A program made the translations under genes and the position numbers. Below, one piece after another: positions 15,252 to 22,937 of a stretch of DNA of 26,288 bases. Within the stretch, counting starts at the first letter, position 1; every line of letters starts with the position of its first letter. Location: positions 1-26,288 of the forward strand of contig CAJMNK010000025.1 of assembly GCA_905214905.1 (NCBI GenBank). The letters are read 5' to 3'. The notes under the pieces were generated by a model. The model was not told the origin of the DNA and made no database searches. It saw only the letters and a program-made list of their open reading frames with translations. The DNA is from an uncultured bacterium (GTDB taxonomy: Bacteria; Actinomycetota; Coriobacteriia; Coriobacteriales; Coriobacteriaceae).

Positions 15252-16357
15252 TTCGCCGTCAACTTATCAATTTCCAAAACCGCAGTGTCGATGTCCGCGT
15301 CGGATTGGGGGCGTTCGAGGAGCTGTCGCGCATGTTTGCCTCGGCTGTGGGCAAGCCTAAGCGTGCGATGGTGGTTTGGAACGACGCCACATCCGAGCGT
15401 TTTGGCGAGGTTGTCGAGCATGCACTTGTTGACGCCGGTTTTGCCGTGTCGCTGCTCGTCCTCGAGGTTTCGCCTGCCGGCGCTACGCTGGTCGATGCCG
15501 ATACCGTCTTTGGCGCGCTGTCGGCTAACGGCATTACCTGCGATGATCTCGTTGTCGCTGTCGGCGACACGGCGACCTGCTCGGTTGTTTGCTGGTGCGC
15601 CAATCAGTGGTGCGGTCGCACCGAGTGCGCCTTGCTGCCGACGACGTTCGACGCCATGCTCACGGTCGCGACGACCATGAAGCCGCTTGTCGCCTCGTCG
15701 GCGCATGCGCTTCCCGCTATCGCGTTCCGTCCCGAGCCGGGCTTGGTCGTGTGTGACCTCGACCTTGTACGCGCGGCGGACCCCGAGGACCTCAAGCTCG
15801 GCTATGCGGTACTTGTTGGCACCATGCTTTCGAGCAGCAAGTCCCGCTGGAATCAGTTTACCGAGACCATTCCCGAGATTCTCGCGGGCGAGGAGGTCGC
15901 GCTCGTCAATGCCGTTCAGTGGTCTCAGACTGCCCGTAAGGACGTACTGATGGCCACGAACCCGAGCGCCCGCCATGCGCTCGATTTTGGCAAGACAGGG
16001 GAGCGTACTCTGCGCGTCTGCCTGGGCAAAGCCGCGGTGCAGGTTCCTGCCTACCAGCTGCTGTCCGAGGGCATGCGCTTTGAGGCGCGCCTAGCACATG
16101 ATGCCTGCGACTTCGATATCGATTACGTCTTTGAGGTCGATGACTGCCTGGAGGACTTTGGTATCGAGGAGCTTGCCTTCGATCTGGAGCCTGCCGCATA
16201 TATCGAGGAGTTCCGCAGGCAGCAGTTTGTTCGCTCGAACCGCAGCATGTTGCCGCTGCCCGCGGCGCTCGGCGCCATTCGTCTAACGAGCGTTGAGGAC
16301 GAGGTTCTCGACCGCCATGCTCACGCATACTTGGCTTCTCGCAAAGAACTTCTCTAG
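15248..16357 (+). CDS. AroB-like protein lacking the 3-dehydroquinate synthase active site
   Basis: A 369-residue intact reading frame starting at the ATG that overlaps the aroK stop. The N-terminal fold pattern (RSVDVRVGLGAF, DDLVVAVG, then PTTFDAML at 131-138) and the aroK-aroB order point to 3-dehydroquinate synthase. The active-site motifs are gone. The NAD-binding GGGxxGD is GDTATCS (106-112). The SSVGGK lysine block after PTT is absent. The metal-binding Glu region AExxK reads GYAVLVG (185-191). LxFGHT is LDFGKT (245-250), so the His ligand is Lys249, and HGEAV is replaced by LLSEGM. All three zinc ligands are therefore missing. There is no frameshift, so it is likely a maintained pseudoenzyme or a repurposed protein. 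It is probably misannotated as AroB if called by similarity. Confidence 0.75.
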   Translation: MIRRQLINFQNRSVDVRVGLGAFEELSRMFASAVGKPKRAMVVWNDATSERFGEVVEHALVDAGFAVSLLVLEVSPAGATLVDADTVFGALSANGITCDDLVVAVGDTATCSVVCWCANQWCGRTECALLPTTFDAMLTVATTMKPLVASSAHALPAIAFRPEPGLVVCDLDLVRAADPEDLKLGYAVLVGTMLSSSKSRWNQFTETIPEILAGEEVALVNAVQWSQTARKDVLMATNPSARHALDFGKTGERTLRVCLGKAAVQVPAYQLLSEGMRFEARLAHDACDFDIDYVFEVDDCLEDFGIEELAFDLEPAAYIEEFRRQQFVRSNRSMLPLPAALGAIRLTSVEDEVLDRHAHAYLASRKELL

Positions 16358-16360
16358 GAT

Positions 16361-16389
16361 TTATTGACATACATCGTCTTTCGTATCAT
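16361..16389 (+). promoter_or_regulatory. Promoter of the Xaa-Pro peptidase gene
   Basis: TTGACA at 16364-16369 and TATCAT at 16384-16389. Their spacing is only 14 bases; with the overlapping TTATTG at 16361 as -35 the spacer is 17. It lies just after the AroB-like stop and gives a leader of about 95 bases. Confidence 0.5.
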
Positions 16390-16394
16390 GTTGA

Positions 16395-16457
16395 GGGGCG
16401 GGTTTCCAATCGGTTGCGAATCGCGCGCGATTCCATCTTTCGATCGAGGCCCGTCCC
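16395..16457 (+). promoter_or_regulatory. Structured leader before the Xaa-Pro peptidase gene
   Basis: An outer 8-bp stem (16395-16402 with 16450-16457, GGGGCGGG on the left, one G-U pair) encloses a perfect 16-base palindrome, GAATCGCGCGCGATTC, at 16418-16433. Four T follow shortly after the outer stem (16460-16463). It could be a leaky terminator for the upstream operon, an RNA leader or a protein-binding site. No known riboswitch class is recognised. Confidence 0.5.
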
Positions 16458-16489
16458 GCTTTTATGAGGACAATAAGAAAGGAATCTGC

Positions 16490-17620
16490 ATGTCTGAGTT
16501 TGCTGCCGGTCCTGCCGGTCGTATCGAGCGTGTTCGTGCCCTGATGGCTGAGCGCGGCTACGACGCTATCGTCGTGCGCGACGAGGCCAACCTTCGTTGG
16601 CTCACGGGCGTGAAGGGCGTCTTCGACTACACCTTCGAGTTCCCGCACGCTGCATTTATTACGGCCGACCAGTGCCTGTTCCATACCGACTCACGCTATC
16701 TCAACAGCTTTGAGGAGAACACGTCCGCCGGCAGCCCCTGGGTCTACGACATGGACGAGGGCACCATCCCCGGTTGGGTCGCCGGCAAGATCGCGGCTAA
16801 CAAGTGCCGTGTCTGCGCTGTCGAGGACGACATGCAGATCAACTTCTACCAGGGTATCCAGCGTGGCCTTGAGGATCGTTCCGTCGCCTGCATGCTGCCG
16901 CTGATGCATGACGACATTCGCAAGATGCGCGCCATCAAGGACGCCGAGGAGATCGAGCTCATGCGCCATGCGCAGTCGATTACCGACGCCGCCTTCCAGC
17001 ACATGCTCGGCTATATTAAGCCCGGTATGACCGAGAAGCAGGTTCGCAACGAGCTCGAGAACTTTATGTTCGCCAACGGCGCCGACAGCCTGGCCTTCGG
17101 CTCCATCGTGGCGAGCGGCCCCAACACCGCCAACCCGCATGCCGTCCCGAGCGACCGCGTGATCGAGAAGGGCGACTTCGTTCTCATGGATTATGGCGCG
17201 GGCTATTGCGACTACCGCTCCGACATGACTCGTACCGTCGTGATGGGCGAGCCCACGCAGGAGCAGCTCGACTTGTACGCGCTCGTGCGCCGTGCGCACG
17301 AGGAGTGCGTCGCCGCCATCCATCCGGGCGTCGAGGGCAACGACATTTTCAAGCTTTCCAAGAAGATCATTGGCGATGCCGGCTATGGCGATTACTACAA
17401 CCATGGTCTGGGCCACGGCGTGGGCATTGACATCCACGAGCTGCCCAACTTCAACCGCAGCAAGAATATCATCGAGGTCGGCTCGGTTATCACCATGGAG
17501 CCCGGCGTCTACCTGCCCGGCGTGGGCGGTGTGCGCCTGGAGGACTACGGCGTGGTCACCGAGAACGGCTACGAGCCCTTCACCAAGACGCCGCATGACC
17601 TTCACGTCATCGATTGCTAG
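16490..17620 (+). CDS. M24-family aminopeptidase (Xaa-Pro peptidase, PepP/PepQ type)
   Basis: A 376-residue cytoplasmic metallopeptidase that removes or cleaves next to proline in peptides. The ATG at 16490 is preceded by AGAAAGGA at 16476-16483; the in-frame upstream extension to 16364 would cover the promoter and leader and is rejected. A creatinase-like N-domain (1-150) precedes the pita-bread catalytic domain. All five dimetal ligands can be seen: Asp234 (MDYG), Asp245 (SDMTRT), His309 (HGLGHGVG), Glu337 (TMEPG) and Glu351 (RLED). Aminopeptidase P and prolidase cannot be told apart from sequence alone. It has its own promoter and terminator. Confidence 0.95.
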   Translation: MSEFAAGPAGRIERVRALMAERGYDAIVVRDEANLRWLTGVKGVFDYTFEFPHAAFITADQCLFHTDSRYLNSFEENTSAGSPWVYDMDEGTIPGWVAGKIAANKCRVCAVEDDMQINFYQGIQRGLEDRSVACMLPLMHDDIRKMRAIKDAEEIELMRHAQSITDAAFQHMLGYIKPGMTEKQVRNELENFMFANGADSLAFGSIVASGPNTANPHAVPSDRVIEKGDFVLMDYGAGYCDYRSDMTRTVVMGEPTQEQLDLYALVRRAHEECVAAIHPGVEGNDIFKLSKKIIGDAGYGDYYNHGLGHGVGIDIHELPNFNRSKNIIEVGSVITMEPGVYLPGVGGVRLEDYGVVTENGYEPFTKTPHDLHVIDC

Positions 17621-17635
17621 TCTACTTCGGTAGAT
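17620..17635 (+). other. UUCG-capped hairpin after the peptidase gene
   Basis: TCTAC at 17621-17625 and GTAGA at 17630-17634 enclose TTCG, giving a C(UUCG)G tetraloop that is very stable in RNA. A G-U pair extends the stem by one. It sits at the stop codon and just ahead of the main terminator, where it could protect the mRNA end. Confidence 0.6.
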
Positions 17636-17643
17636 AGTTTGGG

Positions 17644-17686
17644 GCGGGGCCTCCGGAGCAATTCGGACGCCCCGCGTTCTCTTTTT
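17644..17686 (+). terminator. Rho-independent terminator between the peptidase gene and efp
   Basis: A 7-bp GC stem (GCGGGGC at 17644-17650 with 17669-17675), a small internal bulge, then a 4-bp inner stem (TCCG at 17652-17655 with CGGA at 17664-17667). It is followed by a T-rich stretch ending in five T (17682-17686). Confidence 0.88.
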
Positions 17687-17717
17687 ATGCGCTCGCTGCA
17701 GGCGCCGTCTGCAAGTG

Positions 17718-17723
17718 TATAAT
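17718..17723 (+). promoter_or_regulatory. -10 element of the efp operon promoter
   Basis: A perfect TATAAT about 57 bases before the efp start and just after the terminator. The hexamer 17 bases upstream (GCTGCA) is a poor -35. Probable start of the long efp-to-recN unit. Confidence 0.55.
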
Positions 17724-17780
17724 TTCGCTCGTATGTAATTTGGACGCTTGTGCGTTCTGCCCATAACAAGAAAGGTCGCT

Positions 17781-18344
17781 ATGCCTACCATTTCTACCGC
17801 CGACTTCAAGAACGGCCTCGGTCTCCGCATTAAGGACAAGGTCTACACCATCGTCGAGTTCCAGCATGTCAAGCCGGGCAAGGGCGGCGCGTTTGTGCGC
17901 TACAAGACCCGCGACATCAAGAGCGGCCGCGTCGTCGAGAACACCTGCAACGCCGGCACCAAGTTCGAGAGCGTCATGCTCACCACCCGTGAGTTCCAGT
18001 ACCTCTACAACGATGGCACCGACTACATCTTCATGGACAACGAATCCTATGAGCAGGTTCCCGTTCCCGAGGACATGGTGGGCGAGAACTCCAAGTGGCT
18101 GCGCGAGAACGACATTTGCCAGCTGCTCTTCGCCGACGATGAGCTCATGGGCGTGACTCCGCCGATGTTCATCGAGACCACCATCGTCCAGACCGACCCG
18201 GGCTTTAAGGGCGACACCGTCCAGGGTTCCACCAAGCCGGCCACGATCGACACCGGCGCTGTCATCCAGGTCCCCATGTACCTCAACGAGGGCGAGGTCA
18301 TCAAGGTTGACACCCGCGACGGCAAGTTCGTCTCCCGCGTCTAG
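17781..18344 (+). CDS. efp: Translation elongation factor P
   Basis: A 187-residue, three-domain factor that rescues ribosomes stalled on polyproline stretches. The ATG at 17781 has AAGAAAGG upstream; the longer reading from 17748 adds only 11 residues and has no ribosome binding site. The domain I tip reads HVKPGKGGAF with Lys34 at the position that is beta-lysylated, hydroxypentylated or left unmodified in different bacteria. The C-terminal end, from MYLNEGEVIKVDTRDGKFVSR, is canonical. The length is exactly as expected. It heads a compact run of small core genes. Confidence 0.97.
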   Translation: MPTISTADFKNGLGLRIKDKVYTIVEFQHVKPGKGGAFVRYKTRDIKSGRVVENTCNAGTKFESVMLTTREFQYLYNDGTDYIFMDNESYEQVPVPEDMVGENSKWLRENDICQLLFADDELMGVTPPMFIETTIVQTDPGFKGDTVQGSTKPATIDTGAVIQVPMYLNEGEVIKVDTRDGKFVSRV

Positions 18345-18368
18345 CAACCAACTCTTCTAGGAGGACTC

Positions 18369-18731
18369 ATGCCCCAGGAAATCAAGATTGACGGCATCGG
18401 CATTTCGCCCGATGTTCTGACCGCCATCGTCTCGCGCGCCGTGTCCGATGTCGAGGGCATCGCCTCCGTTGGCGTCAAGGACCTTGCCACCAACCTTGTC
18501 TCCATGATGCTCTCGTCCAAGGCCCCGGCTTCCGAGCCGGCGGTCGAGACCGAGGTCGTCGGCGACAAGCTCGCACTCACCGTGCGCGTTGTGGTGTTCT
18601 TTGGCTATCCGTTCAAGAAACTCGCCGAGGCCGTTCGCGCTGCCGTGGTCGCTGCCATCGATGCCCAGGTGGGCGTTGAGGTCGAGCGCGTTGACGTTTG
18701 CATCGACGGCCTCGTTTTCCCCAAGGAGTAA
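18369..18731 (+). CDS. Asp23/Gls24-family envelope stress protein
   Basis: A 120-residue protein with an excellent ribosome binding site (TAGGAGG at 18358-18364). The sequence shows the family pattern: GIGISPDVLTAIVSRAVSDVEGIASV near the N-terminus, then a beta-rich core (LALTVRVVVFFGYPF), then the helix ...AAVVAAIDAQVGVEVERVDVCIDGLVF. Members are cytoplasmic or membrane-recruited and tied to cell-envelope stress; they often lie next to nusB and efp, as here. It lacks any catalytic motif. It is followed by nusB after three bases. Confidence 0.9.
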   Translation: MPQEIKIDGIGISPDVLTAIVSRAVSDVEGIASVGVKDLATNLVSMMLSSKAPASEPAVETEVVGDKLALTVRVVVFFGYPFKKLAEAVRAAVVAAIDAQVGVEVERVDVCIDGLVFPKE

Positions 18732-18734
18732 CCT

Positions 18735-19322
18735 TTGAGCCTTAAGGTTTATCGCGGGCGTACGCTTGCCCGCAGTCAGGCGCTGCAGCTGCTGTTCCAG
18801 GCCGAGGCCACGGACAGCCCGCTCGAGCGCGTCCTCGAGGGCGATTTCCTGATCTCGAAGGGCCCCCTCGACCCCTATGCGCTGGAGCTGTGCCGCGGTG
18901 CCTACGAGCATATCGATCGCATCGACTGTGCCCTGCGCGCCGTCGCCAAGAACTGGGATCTTATGCGCATGCCCGGCGCCGACCGCAATCTGCTGCGTAT
19001 CGCCGTCTACGAGATGCGCTTCCTCACCGACGAAGAGGTCTCGGACGCTATCGTGATCAACGAGGCCGTCGAACTTGCCAAGGCCTATGGCACCGACCAG
19101 TCCGCGTCGTTCGTCAACGGCGTGCTGGGCAAGATCGCGCGCAGCGAGGAGTTGCCGGGCGAGGACCTGTACCAGGAACTGCTGGCCGAGGATCGCGCTC
19201 GCGAGGAGGCCCAGGCTGCTGAGGCTGCCGCCAAGGTCGCTGCCGCTCAGGCTACCGCCGGTGTACTTGCCGAGGATGTGGACGCTGCTGAGGCCGTCGA
19301 GGCCGACTCCGTCGAGGAGTAG
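18735..19322 (+). CDS. nusB: Transcription antitermination factor NusB
   Basis: A 195-residue protein using a TTG start at 18735, supported by AAGGAG at 18723-18728. The helical NusB fold can be followed: RTLARSQALQLLFQAEAT, then NWDLMRMPGADRNLLRIAVYEMRFL, then INEAVELAKAYGTDQSASFVNGVLGKIAR, the last being diagnostic. NusB binds boxA of rRNA leaders with NusE and suppresses termination. After residue 150 there is an extra tail of about 40 residues made mainly of Ala, Glu, Val and Asp, not part of the family core. It is followed by xseB with a two-base gap. Confidence 0.95.
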   Translation: MSLKVYRGRTLARSQALQLLFQAEATDSPLERVLEGDFLISKGPLDPYALELCRGAYEHIDRIDCALRAVAKNWDLMRMPGADRNLLRIAVYEMRFLTDEEVSDAIVINEAVELAKAYGTDQSASFVNGVLGKIARSEELPGEDLYQELLAEDRAREEAQAAEAAAKVAAAQATAGVLAEDVDAAEAVEADSVEE

Positions 19323-19324
19323 CC

Positions 19325-19564
19325 ATGCCAGAGGGTTCTGTCCGCAACTTTGACGAGATTTCGGACCGTCTGGACCAGATCATCGCTACCGTTCGCTCCA
19401 AGGATACGTCCTTGGAGCGTTCACTCGATCTGTTTGACGAAGCGATTGAGCTGGGCTCCCGCGCGGTCGATATGGTCGACAAGTTTGAGCTGACGCCGCG
19501 TGAGGCCGATAAGCTCGAGCAGGAATACGATGAGGATGCGGCAAACGAATCCCAGGATAGCTAG
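19325..19564 (+). CDS. xseB: Exodeoxyribonuclease VII small subunit
   Basis: A 79-residue helical protein with GAGGAG five bases before the ATG. The XseB pattern is clear: FDEISDRLDQIIATVRSKDTSLERSLDLFDEAIELGSRA, followed by a short acidic tail. XseB pairs with the catalytic XseA subunit to degrade single-stranded DNA and aid repair. XseA is not encoded in this window, although the two are often adjacent. It lies between nusB and tlyA. Confidence 0.94.
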   Translation: MPEGSVRNFDEISDRLDQIIATVRSKDTSLERSLDLFDEAIELGSRAVDMVDKFELTPREADKLEQEYDEDAANESQDS

Positions 19565-19590
19565 GCCGCATCTCCGGATACGAATGGTTG

Positions 19591-20403
19591 ATGGCATTCA
19601 TGAAACGCGTGCGTCTTGATGACGAACTGATTTCACAGGGCATCTGCGCCGATCGCGCGGATGCCCTTCGCACTCTTATGGCCGGATTGGTCTCGAGTGG
19701 CGGCGAGCGCTTGACTTCGCCGGGCCTTAAGGTGATTCCGGGTCTGCCACTGCACGTGAAGGGGCGCATTCCCTATGTTGGCCGCGGCGGTCTTAAGCTC
19801 GAAGGCGCGCTTGATGCGTTTGGCATCAATCCGACGGGCCTTAGCTGTCTGGATGTGGGCTGCTCTACCGGCGGCTTTACCGATTGCCTGCTCAAGCGCG
19901 GAGCTGCGACCGTTGTCTCGGTGGACGTGGGTCGCGCCCAGTTTGATTGGTCGTTGCGTCAGGATGATCGCGTGACGCTGCATGAGCGCACAAACGTGAC
20001 GCAGCTGCCTGAGCTTGGCTATGCCGGTGCCATCGACCTGGCTGTATGTGATGTCTCGTTTACCGGCATCGCGAATATCATCGACGCCGTGCTGGCGTGC
20101 CTGAAGCCTTCGGGTTCGTTCTGCACGCTCGTAAAGCCCCAGTTTGAGGCGCCGGCTGCGCTGGTGGGCGAGCGCGGTATCGTGACCGACCCCGCCGTCC
20201 GCCGCGATACGCTCGTGGCGGCGATTGAGCTTTTTGCCGCCAAGGGCCTGTTCCCGCTTGACGTGTGCGTGTCGCCCATCCATGGCGCTAAGGGCAACGT
20301 TGAGTTTTTCCTGTACGGCATAAGGTTTGCCCCTGGTGAACGCACCGACGATGAGCTGCAATCCCAGGTATCGGCTTTGAGCGAGAAAGCTGCAACGCTA
20401 TGA
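19591..20403 (+). CDS. tlyA: TlyA-family rRNA 2'-O-methyltransferase
   Basis: A 270-residue protein with an N-terminal S4 RNA-binding domain (about 7-58) and an FtsJ-like methyltransferase domain. The SAM-binding motif is LDVGCSTGGFTD at 87-98, and the linker YVGRGGLKLEGAL precedes it, as in TlyA. Relatives methylate cytidines in 16S and 23S rRNA and affect capreomycin sensitivity. Some are also called haemolysins. The start is uncertain between TTG at 19588, ATG at 19591 and ATG at 19600; none has a strong ribosome binding site, and the family alignment (RVRLDDEL) fits all. The stop overlaps nadK (ATGA). Confidence 0.93.
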   Translation: MAFMKRVRLDDELISQGICADRADALRTLMAGLVSSGGERLTSPGLKVIPGLPLHVKGRIPYVGRGGLKLEGALDAFGINPTGLSCLDVGCSTGGFTDCLLKRGAATVVSVDVGRAQFDWSLRQDDRVTLHERTNVTQLPELGYAGAIDLAVCDVSFTGIANIIDAVLACLKPSGSFCTLVKPQFEAPAALVGERGIVTDPAVRRDTLVAAIELFAAKGLFPLDVCVSPIHGAKGNVEFFLYGIRFAPGERTDDELQSQVSALSEKAATL

Positions 20404-21260
20404 AGGTCTTTCTGGTTCCCAATTACTACAAGCAAGAGGCGGTCGAGAGCGGCCTGATGCTCGAGCTTTGGCTTTCGCGCCAGGGCTACGAGGTCGCATG
20501 GGCTGCCGACCAGCGATCGAAGATTCAAAGCACGCCTGATATTGATGGCTCAGATCTGGTCATTACGCTCGGCGGCGACGGTACGTTGCTGCGCGCTGCC
20601 CGCATCCTCAACCATCGCGAGATTCCTATCCTCGGTCTTTCCTATGGTCACCTGGGCTTTTTAACTGCTGCGAGCCCCGAGGAGCGCGACATTCTGCAGG
20701 TTGTGAGCGATGCTCTGTCCGGCGAGCTCCACGTGAGCCGCCGCGCCACCATCGCCGCGGATATTGTGTCCGTGCGCGAAGACGGCGCGAAGGATGTCGT
20801 GCGCACGTTTGCCCTCAACGATATGGCACTTACGCGCGGCCCCCTGTCCGATATGGTCGAATTTGACATCACGGTGTCCGGCCATCATATCGACCGCCTT
20901 CGCGGCGACGGTGTCGTTGTTTCGACGGCGACCGGCTCCACCGGCTACGCGCTTTCCGCCGGCGGCCCCATTGTCAGCCCCGATTACACGGGTATGGTCT
21001 GTGTGCCCATCGCTCCGCATACCATTCAGGCTCGCGCTTTTTTGACCTCGCCGAGTGATGTCGTCGAGATCTTTATGTCCGATGACCGTCCGAGTGTTCC
21101 GGCGATCGCTATCGATGGACAGTTTATTACCTGCGATGGCACCGTTGAGAGCGTGGCGGTGCGCCGTGGTCCCGGCGACGTGCTGCTGCTCGATTACGGT
21201 CCCGAGAGCTTCTATAACTCGGTGAGCCGCGTGTTCTATGGAGTGCGCCATGATCGATGA
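20400..21260 (+). CDS. nadK: NAD kinase
   Basis: A 286-residue enzyme that phosphorylates NAD to NADP. The nucleotide-binding GGDGT is at 58-62, followed by GHLGFLTAA. The second family motif FALNDMAL and the glycine-rich TGSTGYALSAGGPI are intact. The ATG overlaps the tlyA stop by four bases (ATGA) and the end of the gene overlaps recN by 11 bases, so the three genes are coupled. The tlyA-nadK-recN order is common in Gram-positive bacteria. Confidence 0.97.
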   Translation: MKVFLVPNYYKQEAVESGLMLELWLSRQGYEVAWAADQRSKIQSTPDIDGSDLVITLGGDGTLLRAARILNHREIPILGLSYGHLGFLTAASPEERDILQVVSDALSGELHVSRRATIAADIVSVREDGAKDVVRTFALNDMALTRGPLSDMVEFDITVSGHHIDRLRGDGVVVSTATGSTGYALSAGGPIVSPDYTGMVCVPIAPHTIQARAFLTSPSDVVEIFMSDDRPSVPAIAIDGQFITCDGTVESVAVRRGPGDVLLLDYGPESFYNSVSRVFYGVRHDR

Positions 21261-22878
21261 GCTGCAGGTTTCCAACATCGCGCTCATTCGCGAGGCGACG
21301 TTGGTTCCGAGTGCGGGCCTAACGGTTTTGACCGGCGAGACCGGCGCCGGCAAGACCGCGCTGCTCTCGGCGCTCAAGCTCATTTTGGGCGAGCGTGCAG
21401 ATTCGTCGACGGTGCGCGAGGGAGAGGCGCTGGCGAGCGTCGAGGCGCGCTTGTTCGACGGCCCGCACGACACGGAGGGCTTTACCGTGCAGCGCAGCCT
21501 TTCTGCCGAGGGTCGCAGCCGCGTCAAGATTGACGGCCGCATCGCCAGCGTGCGCGAGCTTTCCGAGCGCGTCGGCGTGATGATGGATCTGTGCGGCCAG
21601 CATGAACATCAGCGCCTGCTCGATCCGGCACATCATGTTGCCATGGTCGATGCCTGGGCTGGTCGCTCTGCGCTCGAGGCGCTGGAAAAGTACCGTGTCT
21701 GCTTTAAGGCGTCGCGTGCGGCTGCCAAGGAGGTCCGTCGCGTAGAGGAGGCGTCGCGAGCGCAGGGGAGTCGCGTCGAGGAGGCGCGCTTCGCCCTGGA
21801 GCGTATCGCCGAGGTTGACCCCAAGCCGGGTGAGTATGAGGAGCTCGAGGAGCTGCTGCCGCGCTCCGAGCATGCCGAGGTGCTGGTGGCGACGGCCAAC
21901 GATGCCCATGCATCGCTTACTTCCGAAGGGGGAGCGCTCGATGCCGTGAACGGCGCCGTGGCAGAACTGTCGCGCATGGCTACCGTCGATCGCAAACTGG
22001 GTGACATCGCCGACGCACTTTCGGATGCCTGCATCTCACTCGAGGATTGCGCCAACGAGCTGCGTGCTTATCGCGATGGCGTTGCGTTCGATCCTCGCGA
22101 GCTCGCTCGCATGCGCGAGCGGTATTCCGACCTTAAGGGACTTCTGCGGCAGTGGGGTCCCACCATGGACGATGTATTTGCCATGCGTGACCGCTCGTGG
22201 GAGTTGTTATCGCTGGTGGACGATGGTGACGAGCAGATTAGGAAGGCACGCGAGGCACTCGGCGCGGCGGAGCACGAACTGTTCTCCGCTGCCAAGGCGC
22301 TTAAGCGCGCACGCAATACGGCAGCCCCGCGTTTTTGTTACGAGGTGTGTCGTCAGATGGCACGCCTCGAGATGGGCGGCGCTGAGCTGATCTGGGAGTC
22401 GCGTGATCTTCCGCGCGCCGAGTGGACGCCGGCGGGTCCTTCAAGCTACGAGCTTTTGTATCGCAGCGGTGTCGGCTTGACGCCGCGTCCCCTGCGCCGC
22501 ATTGCCTCGGGCGGCGAGCTCAGCCGCGTCATGCTGGCGAGCAAGGTGGTCTTGGGTAATGCTGACGGCGTCGACACACTGGTATTTGACGAGGTCGATG
22601 CCGGTGTCGGCGGCTCCACGGCTCGTGCTCTTGCTGGTGTGCTGGCCGATCTTGCCGCTACGCATCAAGTGATTGTCGTAACCCACTTGGCGCAAGTCGC
22701 CGTCATGGCCGACAAGCATTATGTTGTCAGCAAGGAGCCGGGCGATGTTCCCCAGACGCATTTGGACGAGGTAACCGGCGAAGCGCGTACTGCCGAGATC
22801 GCCCGCATGCTCAGCGGCGATCAGTCCGAGGCAAGCTTGGCCCACGCAAAGCAGATGCTCGAAGAAGTTCGAGGCTAG
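21250..22878 (+). CDS. recN: DNA repair ATPase RecN
   Basis: A 542-residue SMC-like ATPase that gathers at double-strand breaks. Walker A GETGAGKTA is at 29-37; a coiled-coil region rich in Glu, Arg and Ala fills the middle. The ABC signature ASGGELSRVMLASK, Walker B TLVFDEVDAGVGG and the switch HLAQVAVMAD follow in the C-terminal third. ATG at 21250 was chosen because GGAG lies six bases before it; the ATG at 21238 would add four residues. The gene starts inside nadK. It ends the long efp-recN run, and an inverted repeat follows. Confidence 0.96.
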   Translation: MIDELQVSNIALIREATLVPSAGLTVLTGETGAGKTALLSALKLILGERADSSTVREGEALASVEARLFDGPHDTEGFTVQRSLSAEGRSRVKIDGRIASVRELSERVGVMMDLCGQHEHQRLLDPAHHVAMVDAWAGRSALEALEKYRVCFKASRAAAKEVRRVEEASRAQGSRVEEARFALERIAEVDPKPGEYEELEELLPRSEHAEVLVATANDAHASLTSEGGALDAVNGAVAELSRMATVDRKLGDIADALSDACISLEDCANELRAYRDGVAFDPRELARMRERYSDLKGLLRQWGPTMDDVFAMRDRSWELLSLVDDGDEQIRKAREALGAAEHELFSAAKALKRARNTAAPRFCYEVCRQMARLEMGGAELIWESRDLPRAEWTPAGPSSYELLYRSGVGLTPRPLRRIASGGELSRVMLASKVVLGNADGVDTLVFDEVDAGVGGSTARALAGVLADLAATHQVIVVTHLAQVAVMADKHYVVSKEPGDVPQTHLDEVTGEARTAEIARMLSGDQSEASLAHAKQMLEEVRG

Positions 22879-22896
22879 GTCGTATCAGCGGTGTTG

Positions 22897-22929
22897 GTGG
22901 GACAAAATAGACTGAAATTTTTGTCCCAC
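22897..22929. repeat. Inverted repeat between the convergent recN and RpiR genes
   Basis: Perfect 11-bp arms (22897-22907, GTGGGACAAAA, and 22919-22929) around an 11-base loop. There is no T-run after it on either strand, so termination is possible but not typical. The arm sequence TATTTTGTCCCA also occurs after rarA (5987-5998). Confidence 0.8.
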
Positions 22930-22937
22930 TACGCGTT

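Noticed and set aside
15248..16357. aroB pseudogene by frameshift
   Set aside because: The frame is uninterrupted and starts and ends as expected; the changes are substitutions at motifs, not breaks.
22897..22929. Standard bidirectional terminator
   Set aside because: The stem is good but neither strand has a T-run directly after it, so it is listed as an inverted repeat instead.
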